Assembly: GCA_018828825.1 (NCBI GenBank)
Contig: JAHJUV010000092.1
Location: 1 to 32,356, forward strand
Reading direction: 5' to 3'
DNA: 32,356 bases
Source: Planctomycetota bacterium
Lineage (GTDB): Bacteria; Planctomycetota; Phycisphaerae; Sedimentisphaerales; UBA12454
Shown: piece after piece, positions 7,530 to 14,229 of the stretch
Position numbering within the stretch: position 1 is the stretch's first letter
Layout: each line of letters opens with the position of its first letter
Made by a program: the position numbers and the translations under genes
Notes under the pieces: generated by a model
What the model saw: the letters and a program-made list of their open reading frames with translations, nothing else
Database searches by the model: none
Told to the model about the DNA's origin: nothing

Positions 7530-8378
7530 TTAGAAAAACCAGTTAACAACTTTTCTGAAAAATCCTTCATCGGACGAGCAGGACAACGGTACTCGGCTGA
7601 TTCTGGCGGCTACGCCCATAAGAACCTTAGTTGAAGAGCTTTTTGGATAGGCCAGCACAACAGGCGCTCTTTTTTGAACAGACAGGCTTACGTGATCATC
7701 TTTCACCATAACTCCGGCCATATTCAGTTTGACGTTAAGAAACTGGGCCGCTGCCGAAGCGATTTGCCTGTAGATTTTTTTGCCCTGATTAACATCGTGC
7801 GCCATATTAACCAGCAGGCTCGTCCTGCCTTCATATTTATTGATTGTCAGCACCTTTAAAAGCGTATAAACATCCGTTATCGCGGCCGGGTCAGGCGTTC
7901 CTATAAGCAATGTATGGTCGGAAGCCATACAGAACGCCAAAACGGTTTTTCCGATACCCGCCGCCGTATCGACTATAACGATATCGTAGTTATCAGCCAG
8001 ACTGTCCAATGCGGCGACGATTCTTTCCCTTGTGAAATCCGTCATATGGGTCAGGTATTCCATTCCCGAGAACCCGCAGTAAATATCAACACCTTCACAG
8101 ACAGGCTGGGATATTTCATCCAGTTTTTTCGCGCCCCTGATAAAATGAGACAGATTATATTTGCTGGAGATACCGAGGACGATATCGAGGTTTGCGAGGC
8201 CGAAATCGGCATCGAGAATTGCCACCCTTTTTCCCGCCGCGGCAAGACATATCGCAAGGTTTGCAGCAACATTGGTCTTGCCCACTCCTCCTTTTCCGCT
8301 GGCTACAGTTAAAATCTTCGCCTTCTGGCCGCTGCCGGCGGCAAGTGCTGCCAACTCTTGAACGCTTCCCTGGTTCAT
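7530..8378 (-). CDS. flhG: Flagellar number regulator FlhG (MinD-like ATPase)
   Basis: FlhG (YlxH/FleN) is a membrane-associated P-loop ATPase that limits flagellar number and placement, usually acting with FlhF. The deviant Walker A SGKGGVGKT occupies residues 27-35, followed by VAILDADFGLANLDIVLGI and, in Walker B, DIVIVDTAAGIGK. The C-terminus GFFRKVVNWFF is amphipathic and could be the membrane-targeting helix. Length is 282 aa. GGAGG precedes the ATG at 8378. Position between a FlgB-like gene and fliA argues for FlhG rather than MinD. No flhF is present in the window. Confidence 0.92.
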   Translation of the reverse strand: MNQGSVQELAALAAGSGQKAKILTVASGKGGVGKTNVAANLAICLAAAGKRVAILDADFGLANLDIVLGISSKYNLSHFIRGAKKLDEISQPVCEGVDIYCGFSGMEYLTHMTDFTRERIVAALDSLADNYDIVIVDTAAGIGKTVLAFCMASDHTLLIGTPDPAAITDVYTLLKVLTINKYEGRTSLLVNMAHDVNQGKKIYRQIASAAAQFLNVKLNMAGVMVKDDHVSLSVQKRAPVVLAYPKSSSTKVLMGVAARISRVPLSCSSDEGFFRKVVNWFF

Positions 8379-8433
8379 TTATTCCTCCATGCACATCCGT
8401 TTGTAAATATATAACTGCTTATCTAATAGATAC

Positions 8434-8898
8434 TTATACTTTGTTTTCAACCGAATCGCTTCTGGCCGGCTCCCGCGTGCGGCAAAGTTTGTGCTCCAGC
8501 AGGGCGCAGGCGGTTTTATTGTTTATCGAGTTCTCTTTCAGCCTGTTTTTCTGGAGCTGAATGTACGCCTCGAAATCACTTACCATCAGCCCGGCGGCCT
8601 CGGTGTCAATTTGAGGCTCCAACCTGAAATCCCCGTCCGGCAAAAAGTTGATTGTTTGGCTGTCGCACAAAGCCAGCCGTTTGTTTCTCTGATGTTCGGT
8701 CAGCGCCGCTGAAATGACTTTCGCGAAATCTTCCGCATCGATATACCGTGGAACAAAACCTGCGGAACGGCAATTTCGAATATTATCGGAAATCACGGTA
8801 TGACGAATATGGGTGAACTGAATAATCTTGACAAGTATTTCATCTACGTTGTCTTGTATCAGCGACGACAATTCCATTTGCCATGTCTCGTTAGTCAA
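8434..8898 (-). CDS. Divergent FlgB-like flagellar rod protein (tentative)
   Basis: The 154-aa protein is not an obvious member of any family. Its central part, however, RHTVISDNIRNCRSAGFVPR followed by YIDAEDFAKVISAAL, follows the pattern of the FlgB N-terminal rod motif (R-x-x-V-L/I-x-x-N-I-A-N-x-x-T/A-P/G-Y/F-x-x-x-x-x-D-F). The later segment DTEAAGLMVSDFEAYIQLQKNRLK resembles the FlgB/FlgC C-terminal helix that packs in the rod. Location directly upstream of flhG and fliA supports a flagellar role. The start may be TTG at 8898 (AGGG 8 nt upstream) or ATG at 8877. The last 25 residues are polar and unlike FlgB. Family assignment is inference. Confidence 0.5.
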   Translation of the reverse strand: MTNETWQMELSSLIQDNVDEILVKIIQFTHIRHTVISDNIRNCRSAGFVPRYIDAEDFAKVISAALTEHQRNKRLALCDSQTINFLPDGDFRLEPQIDTEAAGLMVSDFEAYIQLQKNRLKENSINNKTACALLEHKLCRTREPARSDSVENKV

Positions 8899-8927
8899 TT
8901 CAGTTTCCCTGTAATTTTACGTCTGAT

Positions 8928-8952
8928 AAATTTATCTGCCTACGGCGGATTC
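8928..8952. repeat. Short palindromic (REP-like) repeat, copy 2
   Basis: AAATTTATCTGCCTACGGCG at 8928-8947 continues with GATTC and is a variant of the palindromic unit seen at 933-955 and 26588-26610. It overlaps the stop codon of the MerR-like gene by two bases and lies just upstream of the FlgB-like gene. Confidence 0.55.
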
Positions 8953-9235
8953 AGCTGCTGACGCTTCCCAGCAAATCTCTTATCTGACTCAATGTTTTTG
9001 TTTTTCTCAATTCAGCTATCTGTGAAAGTTTTTCGAAAACACTCACGTCATATAATCGATGACCGCCGTCGGTCCATAACGATTCTTTTATAAGACCCAT
9101 AATCGTATAGTTGTGAATGGTCTGGCGGGAATAAGGGGTGTAACGAACTATTTCACCGATTCGATACAATTTTTCCGGAGCAGTAAAGCCTTTCTTTTCG
9201 CTCTTTTTCGAATCCGATTGATGAATCTCAAACAT
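8951..9235 (-). CDS. Short MerR-family regulator
   Basis: A 94-aa protein carrying a MerR-type winged helix-turn-helix at residues 24-63 (LYRIGEIVRYTPYSRQTIHN and YTIMGLIKESLWTDGGHRLYD). A short coiled-coil region (LSQIAELRKTKTLSQIRDLLG) follows and there is no effector-binding domain. MerR proteins without an effector domain dimerise through the helix and bind a fixed-length dyad between -35 and -10. GAAAGG precedes the ATG by 6 nt. A perfect 8-nt dyad (9253-9260/9284-9291) lies 18 nt before the start and could be its own operator. Location at the head of a flagellar block suggests it regulates motility, which is inference. Confidence 0.85.
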   Translation of the reverse strand: MFEIHQSDSKKSEKKGFTAPEKLYRIGEIVRYTPYSRQTIHNYTIMGLIKESLWTDGGHRLYDVSVFEKLSQIAELRKTKTLSQIRDLLGSVSS

Positions 9236-9594
9236 TGCCGAACCTTTCAGATGCAGGAACGATTTCTTAGTCCTTTAACATCGGTTCCTGCCCCGGGAAA
9301 AACAACTTTTACGTTTTGTAAAATGTAAATTAGATTATCGGAACCGTCAACAACTTTTTTTATTTTTTTTATTTTTCGCAGGTATTTTGAAGAGGTCGAA
9401 AGATTTCTTATCCTTTAAACGGCTCCGATAGCATTTGCGTGAAAGGAGTATCTTTATAATGATTTTTCTCGGACTTTCGCGGTTATATTCGGAACTTATG
9501 GCCTTTCAGCCAACTCCGCCGGAGTGATTTACTAACATCATAATGCCGGAACAATAACAACTTATTAACATAACACATTTTAGATAAGGGACTT
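9236..9594. other. Intergenic region between MerR-like and diguanylate cyclase genes
   Basis: This 359 nt divergent gap holds several elements. A perfect dyad GCAGGAAC/GTTCCTGC lies at 9253-9260/9284-9291. GATTTCTTA(G)TCCTTTAA occurs twice in direct orientation, at 9261-9279 and 9402-9419. A 23-codon frame with its own Shine-Dalgarno sequence runs 9459-9527 and ends in the palindrome ACTCCGCCGGAGT. A T-rich tract spans 9355-9376. I see no confident promoter. AAGGGA stands just before the ATG of the following gene. Confidence 0.5.
9459..9527 (+). CDS. Possible 22-aa leader peptide
   Basis: An ATG at 9459 preceded by AAAGGAG (10 nt spacing) opens a frame for MIFLGLSRLYSELMAFQPTP plus two residues and a TGA. 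Its end overlaps a palindrome (9513-9525). It sits 67 nt upstream of the diguanylate cyclase gene. Because so short a frame with a ribosome site can arise by chance, this is tentative. A role as a regulatory leader of the next gene is only a possibility. Confidence 0.3.
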   Translation: MIFLGLSRLYSELMAFQPTPPE

Positions 9595-10662
9595 ATGAAT
9601 AACAACCTTGACGAAAACAGTTTTGGGCCTCAACATCAGGCCCACACAAAAATCAGCACAGGCTGTCTGGGCATTCTTACACCCCTTGTGCAGCAGTTAA
9701 ACTGCCTTAATCTGCACCAGATTGGCAATATCTGTGTTGACCAGATTCCCAAGTTTATCAATGCGCGTTATGCCTCGCTGTATATACTCGATGAGGAAAG
9801 CGATATGCTGCACCTTGAAAATCACAACCACCCCTACCTGATTAATAACATAGTGTCGTTGAACCAGGCAAACTTGTCGCCTATGATAAAAGCGGTTCGC
9901 AGCAAAGATCTTATCGTCACCGAAAACATAGAACTCCTCAAGACACCGGAAAAACACTATCACCTCAGCAACTACGGGTCTGGGACCTGCATTATTGCCC
10001 CGCTTATTTGTCATAACAAAGTGGTCGGGGTCCTTAATTTGGCCGATAAATGCGGTTCGGCCAAATTTACCAACGAAGACATAGCCGTAATCGAACTGTT
10101 CCGCCATCTTGTCGGAGCGTCTATCGGCAATATTAAACTTTTCGAGAAGACCCAGATGCAGGCCAAAACAGACGGTCTGACCGGACTGATTAACCACAAG
10201 ACGTTTTATGAGCTTCTCGAAAAAGAGCTTCGCAGATGCCCGCGGTACGGCGGACAGATTGCGGTGATAATGGTCGATATAGATAACCTGAAATCCGTCA
10301 ATGACACTTACGGCCATCGCGCCGGCGATGCGGCGATAAAAAAGGTCAGCAAAAAAATTTCCGCCTGCATCCGTCAAATCGATATCGCCGCCCGCTACGG
10401 CGGAGACGAATTCGCAATCATATTTCCGAACACTTCTATTTCCGAGGCTATCACCGCGGCCGAGAGAATGGTTAAGGAAGTTTCCCAGAATCCTATAACC
10501 TGGGAAGGCCATAAGATTCGGCTGTCGGTAAGCGTCGGAGTGGGCCAATATGGCGATATGTGCCCTGACGATGCAACCCGCCATAGCGACGAGGCACTTT
10601 ACGCGGCCAAACAGGCCGGCAAAAACACGGTCAGGGTATTCGAAATGTCAAAAAGCGGCTAA
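9595..10662 (+). CDS. GAF-GGDEF diguanylate cyclase
   Basis: Predicted soluble diguanylate cyclase making c-di-GMP from two GTP. A GAF domain spans about residues 30-185 (typical ARYASLYILDEESDMLHLEN and CIIAPLICHNKVVGVLNLAD). A linker helix follows, then the GGDEF domain from TDGLTGLINHKTFYELL onward. The active site is the canonical GGDEF at 269-273, and the allosteric inhibitory site R260-x-x-D263 stands exactly five residues before it, so product inhibition is expected. No membrane segment. AAGGGA lies before the ATG. Adjacent motility genes on the opposite strand fit the usual c-di-GMP control of flagella, but the ligand of the GAF domain cannot be read from sequence. Confidence 0.93.
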   Translation: MNNNLDENSFGPQHQAHTKISTGCLGILTPLVQQLNCLNLHQIGNICVDQIPKFINARYASLYILDEESDMLHLENHNHPYLINNIVSLNQANLSPMIKAVRSKDLIVTENIELLKTPEKHYHLSNYGSGTCIIAPLICHNKVVGVLNLADKCGSAKFTNEDIAVIELFRHLVGASIGNIKLFEKTQMQAKTDGLTGLINHKTFYELLEKELRRCPRYGGQIAVIMVDIDNLKSVNDTYGHRAGDAAIKKVSKKISACIRQIDIAARYGGDEFAIIFPNTSISEAITAAERMVKEVSQNPITWEGHKIRLSVSVGVGQYGDMCPDDATRHSDEALYAAKQAGKNTVRVFEMSKSG

Positions 10663-10698
10663 ATAATCTACCTTTTTAATCCTGTTTAAACATTCCTG

Positions 10699-10728
10699 TC
10701 GACAAACCTCCCAATCGGGCTATATAAT
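10699..10728 (+). promoter_or_regulatory. Promoter of rarA (leaderless mRNA predicted)
   Basis: TATAAT at 10723-10728 with TCGACA at 10699-10704, 18 nt apart. Only 7 nt separate the -10 box from the ATG at 10736, so the transcript should begin at or within a base of the start codon, and no Shine-Dalgarno sequence can be present. Confidence 0.6.
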
Positions 10729-10735
10729 ACTTTCT

Positions 10736-12088
10736 ATGCCCGAAAAAGGTAAAAATAACTCGCTTTTTTCCGAGATAGAAAAGGTAAAACTGCAGTCCAA
10801 CGCCCCGCTTGCGGCGAGAATGAGACCCCGGAATCTCGATGAGTTCGCCGGCCAGAAAGACTTTATAGGCCCCGGCAAACTTTTACGCCGAATGCTCGAC
10901 GCAGGCTCGGTCAGCAGTCTTATCTTTTTCGGCCCGCCGGGCACAGGCAAAACTTCGCTCGCGACGATAATCGCCAATATCACTAACGCAAAATTTCACT
11001 ATTTAAGCGCCCCTGCCGCAACCGTGGCAGACATTCGGGAAGTTATCCAAAAAGCAAGAGACAGACTCATAACCGACAAAAGAAAAACCGTCCTGTTTAT
11101 AGATGAAATCCACCGCTTCAATCGCGCCCAGCAGGATGTGCTTTTAAATGACGTTGAAACCGGCGTGATTATCCTTATCGGCGCGACGACGGAAAACCCA
11201 TATTTTGCGGTCAATTCGCCGCTTCTTTCCAGAAGCACAATTTTCGAATTCAAGCCTTTGGAAAAATCCGAAATCATAGAACTGCTCAAAAATGCCCTGG
11301 CCGATGGCAAAAGAGGCATAGGCAGTTTAAATGTCCGCGCAACCGAAGACGGGCTCGAATACATCGCTATTATGAGCGATGGCGACGGGCGAAAGGCCCT
11401 AACGGCACTTGAAATAGGCGCAATGTCCCAAAAGAACTCCGGCATCGAATCAATAAAATTCGACATCGACGTGGCTAAGGAATCCATCCAGCAAAAGGCG
11501 ATTGTCTTCGACCCGACCGGCGATTCGCATTATGACCTTGCCAGCGCGCTGCAGAAGAGTATGCGCGGCTCTGACCCGGACGCGACGGTTTACTGGCTCG
11601 CAAGGCTGATAGCAGGCGGTCAGGACCCCCGCTTCATCGCAAGGCGAATAGCGATTTGTGCCGCTGAGGATGTCGGAAACGCAGACCCGATAGCGACGGT
11701 ACTGGCGGCTGCTGCGGTCCAGATATCAGAGTTTGTGGGGTTTCCCGAGGCCCAGCTTCCGCTGGCCCAGGCGGCAATTTATATTGCCTGTGCTCCGAAA
11801 TCGAACGCCTCGGCAAAGGCAATCTGGGCTGCTATGAGCGATGTCAAAAACAAACGAACCATACCCGTGCCGAAGCATTTGAAGGATTCCCATTACGCAG
11901 GCGCCAAAAAGCAGGGTTACGGCACAGAATATAAATATCCCCACGATTGGCCCGATGGTTTTGTCGCCCAGGAGTACCTGCCCGGCAAAACCTCTGATTA
12001 CTATATGCCTACAGCCCGAGGAAGAGAAAAAATTATGAAGGATTATTTGCAAAAACTCCAAAATTTGTTAAAAGAGGTAAAGTCCTGA
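10736..12088 (+). CDS. rarA: Replication-associated recombination protein A (AAA+ ATPase)
   Basis: RarA (MgsA) is a clamp-loader-like AAA+ ATPase acting at stalled replication forks with SSB. The Walker A GPPGTGKT is at residues 66-73 and Walker B VLFIDEIHRF at about 119-128. The sensor region GATTENPYF and the sentence LLSRSTIFEFKPL are typical. The C-terminal MgsA domain shows DPDATVYWLARLIAGGQDPRFIARRI and the final HYPHDWPDGFV-like element (KYPHDWPDGFVAQEYLP). Length of 450 aa is normal. The ATG is supported by the family start (LAARMRPRNLDEFAGQ) and by the promoter 7 nt upstream rather than by a ribosome site. Confidence 0.96.
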   Translation: MPEKGKNNSLFSEIEKVKLQSNAPLAARMRPRNLDEFAGQKDFIGPGKLLRRMLDAGSVSSLIFFGPPGTGKTSLATIIANITNAKFHYLSAPAATVADIREVIQKARDRLITDKRKTVLFIDEIHRFNRAQQDVLLNDVETGVIILIGATTENPYFAVNSPLLSRSTIFEFKPLEKSEIIELLKNALADGKRGIGSLNVRATEDGLEYIAIMSDGDGRKALTALEIGAMSQKNSGIESIKFDIDVAKESIQQKAIVFDPTGDSHYDLASALQKSMRGSDPDATVYWLARLIAGGQDPRFIARRIAICAAEDVGNADPIATVLAAAAVQISEFVGFPEAQLPLAQAAIYIACAPKSNASAKAIWAAMSDVKNKRTIPVPKHLKDSHYAGAKKQGYGTEYKYPHDWPDGFVAQEYLPGKTSDYYMPTARGREKIMKDYLQKLQNLLKEVKS

Positions 12089-12095
12089 TTGTTAA

Positions 12096-12154
12096 TCCAG
12101 TTAGAAATTATGAATCGCTAAAGTTGGAAATAGGAAAAAGGATTTCTAACGGGA
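12096..12154. repeat. Imperfect inverted repeat upstream of cyclo-ligase gene
   Basis: TCCAGTTAGAAAT (12096-12108) and ATTTCTAACGGGA (12142-12154) are inverted copies with one mismatch and a 33 nt spacer. Smaller units (AATCCAG) also recur within it. It fills the 89 nt gap between rarA and the cyclo-ligase gene and resembles degenerate dispersed repeats. It does not look like a terminator because no T-run follows. Confidence 0.45.
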
Positions 12155-12177
12155 TGAATCCAGCGAAGGGATATTGA

Positions 12178-12750
12178 ATGGACAAACAGCAGCTTCGGCA
12201 GCAAATAAGAACGCAACTTAGCAGGATGACCGGTCAGCAGCGGATAGACAAAAGTCAGAAGGCCTGTAAGGAACTGATTGAAACGCCTGAATTTCGCAAA
12301 GCCAATATGATAATGGCGTATTTGTCTTTGCCGAATGAGACTGACACGGCGCCTTTTATTCTCTACGCCTGGCAGCACAATAAAACCATCGCTGTCCCCA
12401 AGATTTCCTGGCAGCAGAGACATATGATAGCCGTTGAGATTAATTCGCTCGAAACGGGAATTGCCACCGAAGCCGGCGGGCTGAGAAATCCCGTTACCGG
12501 CGTGCCTGTCCCGCCGGAGGATATCGACCTTGTCGTAGCGCCTGCTCTTGCGTTCGACAAAAAAGGCAATCGTCTCGGCCGAGGCGGGTCCTATTATGAC
12601 AGATTCTTTCAGCACGAAAAACTGCGGGCAATAAAATGCGGCTTAGCTTTTTCAGAACAGTTACTGGATAGCGTACCTGCCGTAGAACACGACCAGCCGG
12701 TTGATATGCTGATTACCGACCAGGGTGTAACTTATTTCAATAAAAAATAA
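12178..12750 (+). CDS. 5-formyltetrahydrofolate cyclo-ligase
   Basis: This enzyme (MTHFS/YgfA family) converts 5-formyl-THF to 5,10-methenyl-THF with ATP, recycling a folate store. The ATP-binding signature is visible as LGRGGSYYDRFF (about 133-144), with DLVVAPALAFDKKGNRLG just before it. An N-terminal helix with DKQQLRQQIRTQL is typical. Length of 190 aa is normal. AAGGGA lies 7 nt before the ATG at 12178. It follows rarA by 89 nt that are mostly repeat DNA, so cotranscription is uncertain. In some bacteria this gene neighbours 6S RNA; no 6S-like RNA is visible adjacent here. Confidence 0.93.
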   Translation: MDKQQLRQQIRTQLSRMTGQQRIDKSQKACKELIETPEFRKANMIMAYLSLPNETDTAPFILYAWQHNKTIAVPKISWQQRHMIAVEINSLETGIATEAGGLRNPVTGVPVPPEDIDLVVAPALAFDKKGNRLGRGGSYYDRFFQHEKLRAIKCGLAFSEQLLDSVPAVEHDQPVDMLITDQGVTYFNKK

Positions 12751-12776
12751 ATCTTAAAACTAAGGAAAAATATAAA

Positions 12777-13760
12777 ATGGCTATTTCCGGTTACAGATTC
12801 AAGAGAAGACAAGTCATAGTTTATTACGCTGCTATCGCTATCATTGTCATTATCATTGCGGCAGAGATATTCTTCCGCCCGGCCGGTAAAAATGCGGATG
12901 AAAAAGCCGCAAACAGTCCTCAAACCGCTCAGCAGGCCGTTTCACAGCAGCCCGGGGACACAAGTTCCGGCCAAACCAAAGTCGATGTCGCTGCCGTTGC
13001 GAATCCACGCGTCGCGGCACTGTTTAAAGACGCACAGAACTGCATCGCGAGCGGAAAAATCATCACCGCAAGAAATACCCTTAACGACATTCTCAATATG
13101 TCTTTGGACACCTTTGTCAGGGAAACAGTAAAAAAACAACTTAACGACCTTGCCCAGGACTGGCTTTTTAGCCGAACAGTACATCTCGGCGACGATTTGT
13201 GTTCGAGCTATAAGGTCCAGTCGGGCGAATTGCTTTCCCAGATTGCCGCTAAATTCAAAGTCCCGTATCAGTTCCTGATGAAGATAAATAACATTTCCAG
13301 CGAAAAGAGTCTCCTCGCCGACCAGGTAATAAAAGTAGTCCATGGCCCGTTTCACGCAATTCTTTATAGCTCTTCATTCACGATGGACCTTTACCTTCAG
13401 AATATTTATATAAAGACTTACAGGGTCGGTCTCGGCAAACCAGGCCACGAAACCCCCATCGGTCTGTGGAAAGCCAAAGTCGGCGGAAAAATGGTCAAGC
13501 CGACCTGGACAGACCCGGAAACTGGAAAAACATATCACGCCGACGACCCCGATTATCCGCTCGGCTCCGGTTGGATAGCTCTTGAGGGAACCGACAGCAG
13601 AACCAGCGGCATAGAAGGCATTGCATTTCACGGCACAAACGACGAGACTACTATCGGCACGAAAAGCTCCCGCGGCTGTATCCGACTTTACAACGGAGAG
13701 CTGGTCGAACTTTACGATATGTTCGAGCCAGGCTATTCAGAACTCCGTGTCGTCGAATAA
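12777..13760 (+). CDS. LysM-containing L,D-transpeptidase (YkuD family)
   Basis: A periplasmic enzyme anchored by one N-terminal membrane helix (about residues 14-33, VIVYYAAIAIIVIIIAAEIFF). A Gln/Ala-rich linker and a helical segment follow. A LysM peptidoglycan-binding motif spans about 144-189 (YKVQSGELLSQIAAKFKVPY...). The YkuD catalytic domain has the required motif: H285 in AFHGTN and the nucleophile C301 in SSRGCIRL. It should form 3-3 cross-links or attach proteins to peptidoglycan, consistent with dapF in the same window. Length is 327 aa. AAGGA precedes the ATG by about 9 nt. Located 26 nt after the cyclo-ligase gene. Confidence 0.93.
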   Translation: MAISGYRFKRRQVIVYYAAIAIIVIIIAAEIFFRPAGKNADEKAANSPQTAQQAVSQQPGDTSSGQTKVDVAAVANPRVAALFKDAQNCIASGKIITARNTLNDILNMSLDTFVRETVKKQLNDLAQDWLFSRTVHLGDDLCSSYKVQSGELLSQIAAKFKVPYQFLMKINNISSEKSLLADQVIKVVHGPFHAILYSSSFTMDLYLQNIYIKTYRVGLGKPGHETPIGLWKAKVGGKMVKPTWTDPETGKTYHADDPDYPLGSGWIALEGTDSRTSGIEGIAFHGTNDETTIGTKSSRGCIRLYNGELVELYDMFEPGYSELRVVE

Positions 13761-13915
13761 AAAGACTGATTCGTCGACTACCCCAATTTACCAGAGCCGG
13801 TGTTGTCTTTTATTCTAACCGCCCCACTTTGCCCGATTTTCTATAAAAACCCCGCATTTTACGGATATTTCTACTCTACATAGAGATTTTTTATAAATTT
13901 CTGTTTTTTAAACAT

Positions 13916-13943
13916 TTGACAAACCCCTGTAGCGGGGTATAAT
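13916..13943 (+). promoter_or_regulatory. Strong sigma-70 promoter of the nusA leader RNA
   Basis: Perfect TTGACA (13916-13921) and TATAAT (13938-13943) with a 16 nt spacer. The spacer contains the short palindrome CCCCTGTAGCGGGG. Transcription should start around 13950. The 155 nt between the upstream transpeptidase stop and this promoter contain nothing I can identify. Confidence 0.85.
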
Positions 13944-13949
13944 CCGGTT

Positions 13950-14199
13950 TCAAGTTATTTAAAGGCAAGATCAGATAAGAGGTCAAGCTATGATATTTAC
14001 AGGATTTAACAGTCGTGCGTAGCCGAGCGGCTACAATTGGTTTGCTGCATTGCGGCTATGCGTGGCTGATGAACGCTTTCGCTTGGAAAGCAACTTTGCT
14101 TAAGTCTGTCGCGGAGGAAGTTTGTATGTAACCGATTGGAAGACAGAAAAGCGGTTTTTGATGTGGAAACGTTCTTTTGTGGAAGTTTCCACTTTTTTT
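13950..14199 (+). ncRNA. Structured leader or small RNA upstream of nusA, unknown family
   Basis: Between a consensus promoter and an intrinsic terminator lie about 250 nt without a long reading frame but with many helices that can be drawn by eye. They are GTAGCC-GAGC-GGCTAC (14019-14034), GCTGC/GCGGC (14044-14056) and GCTTTC/GAAAGC (14075-14091). A long-range helix CAATTGGTT/AACCGATTG pairs 14034-14042 with 14130-14138. TCTGTC/GACAGA (14105-14110/14142-14147) would cross that helix as a pseudoknot. GCGTAGCC (14017-14024) can alternatively pair with GGCTATGC (14054-14061), excluding the first hairpin, so a switch is possible. Either a free small RNA or an attenuator of the nusA operon. I could not match it to 6S, tmRNA, SRP, RNase P or a known riboswitch. 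Confidence 0.6.
14163..14199 (+). terminator. Intrinsic terminator in front of nusA
   Basis: GTGGAAAC (14163-14170) pairs perfectly with GTTTCCAC (14185-14192) and is followed by seven T residues. It lies 31 nt before the nusA ATG, so it must be either the end of an independent RNA or an attenuator that limits nusA-infB-rbfA transcription. Confidence 0.85.
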
Positions 14200-14229
14200 A
14201 TATAGGATTGTTGCAGCGAAAGGCGCGAA

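Noticed and set aside
9697..10584. Long 295-codon minus-strand frame
   Set aside because: It is the shadow of the GAF-GGDEF gene, whose GGDEF and RxxD motifs are intact.
14064..14091. Hammerhead ribozyme, from CTGATGA followed by GAAA
   Set aside because: The required stem II cannot form directly between the two motifs; the GAAA belongs to a different perfect hairpin (14075-14091).
13950..14199. RNase P RNA, because AGGAAG and AGACAGAA resemble its conserved CR-I and CR-V ends
   Set aside because: The two motifs are only about 25 nt apart, so the specificity and core regions that should lie between are absent.
13950..14199. 6S RNA, tmRNA or a tRNA (a GCCGAGCGG stretch resembles a D arm)
   Set aside because: The ends do not pair as in 6S, there is no tRNA-like domain or tag frame, and no cloverleaf can be completed.
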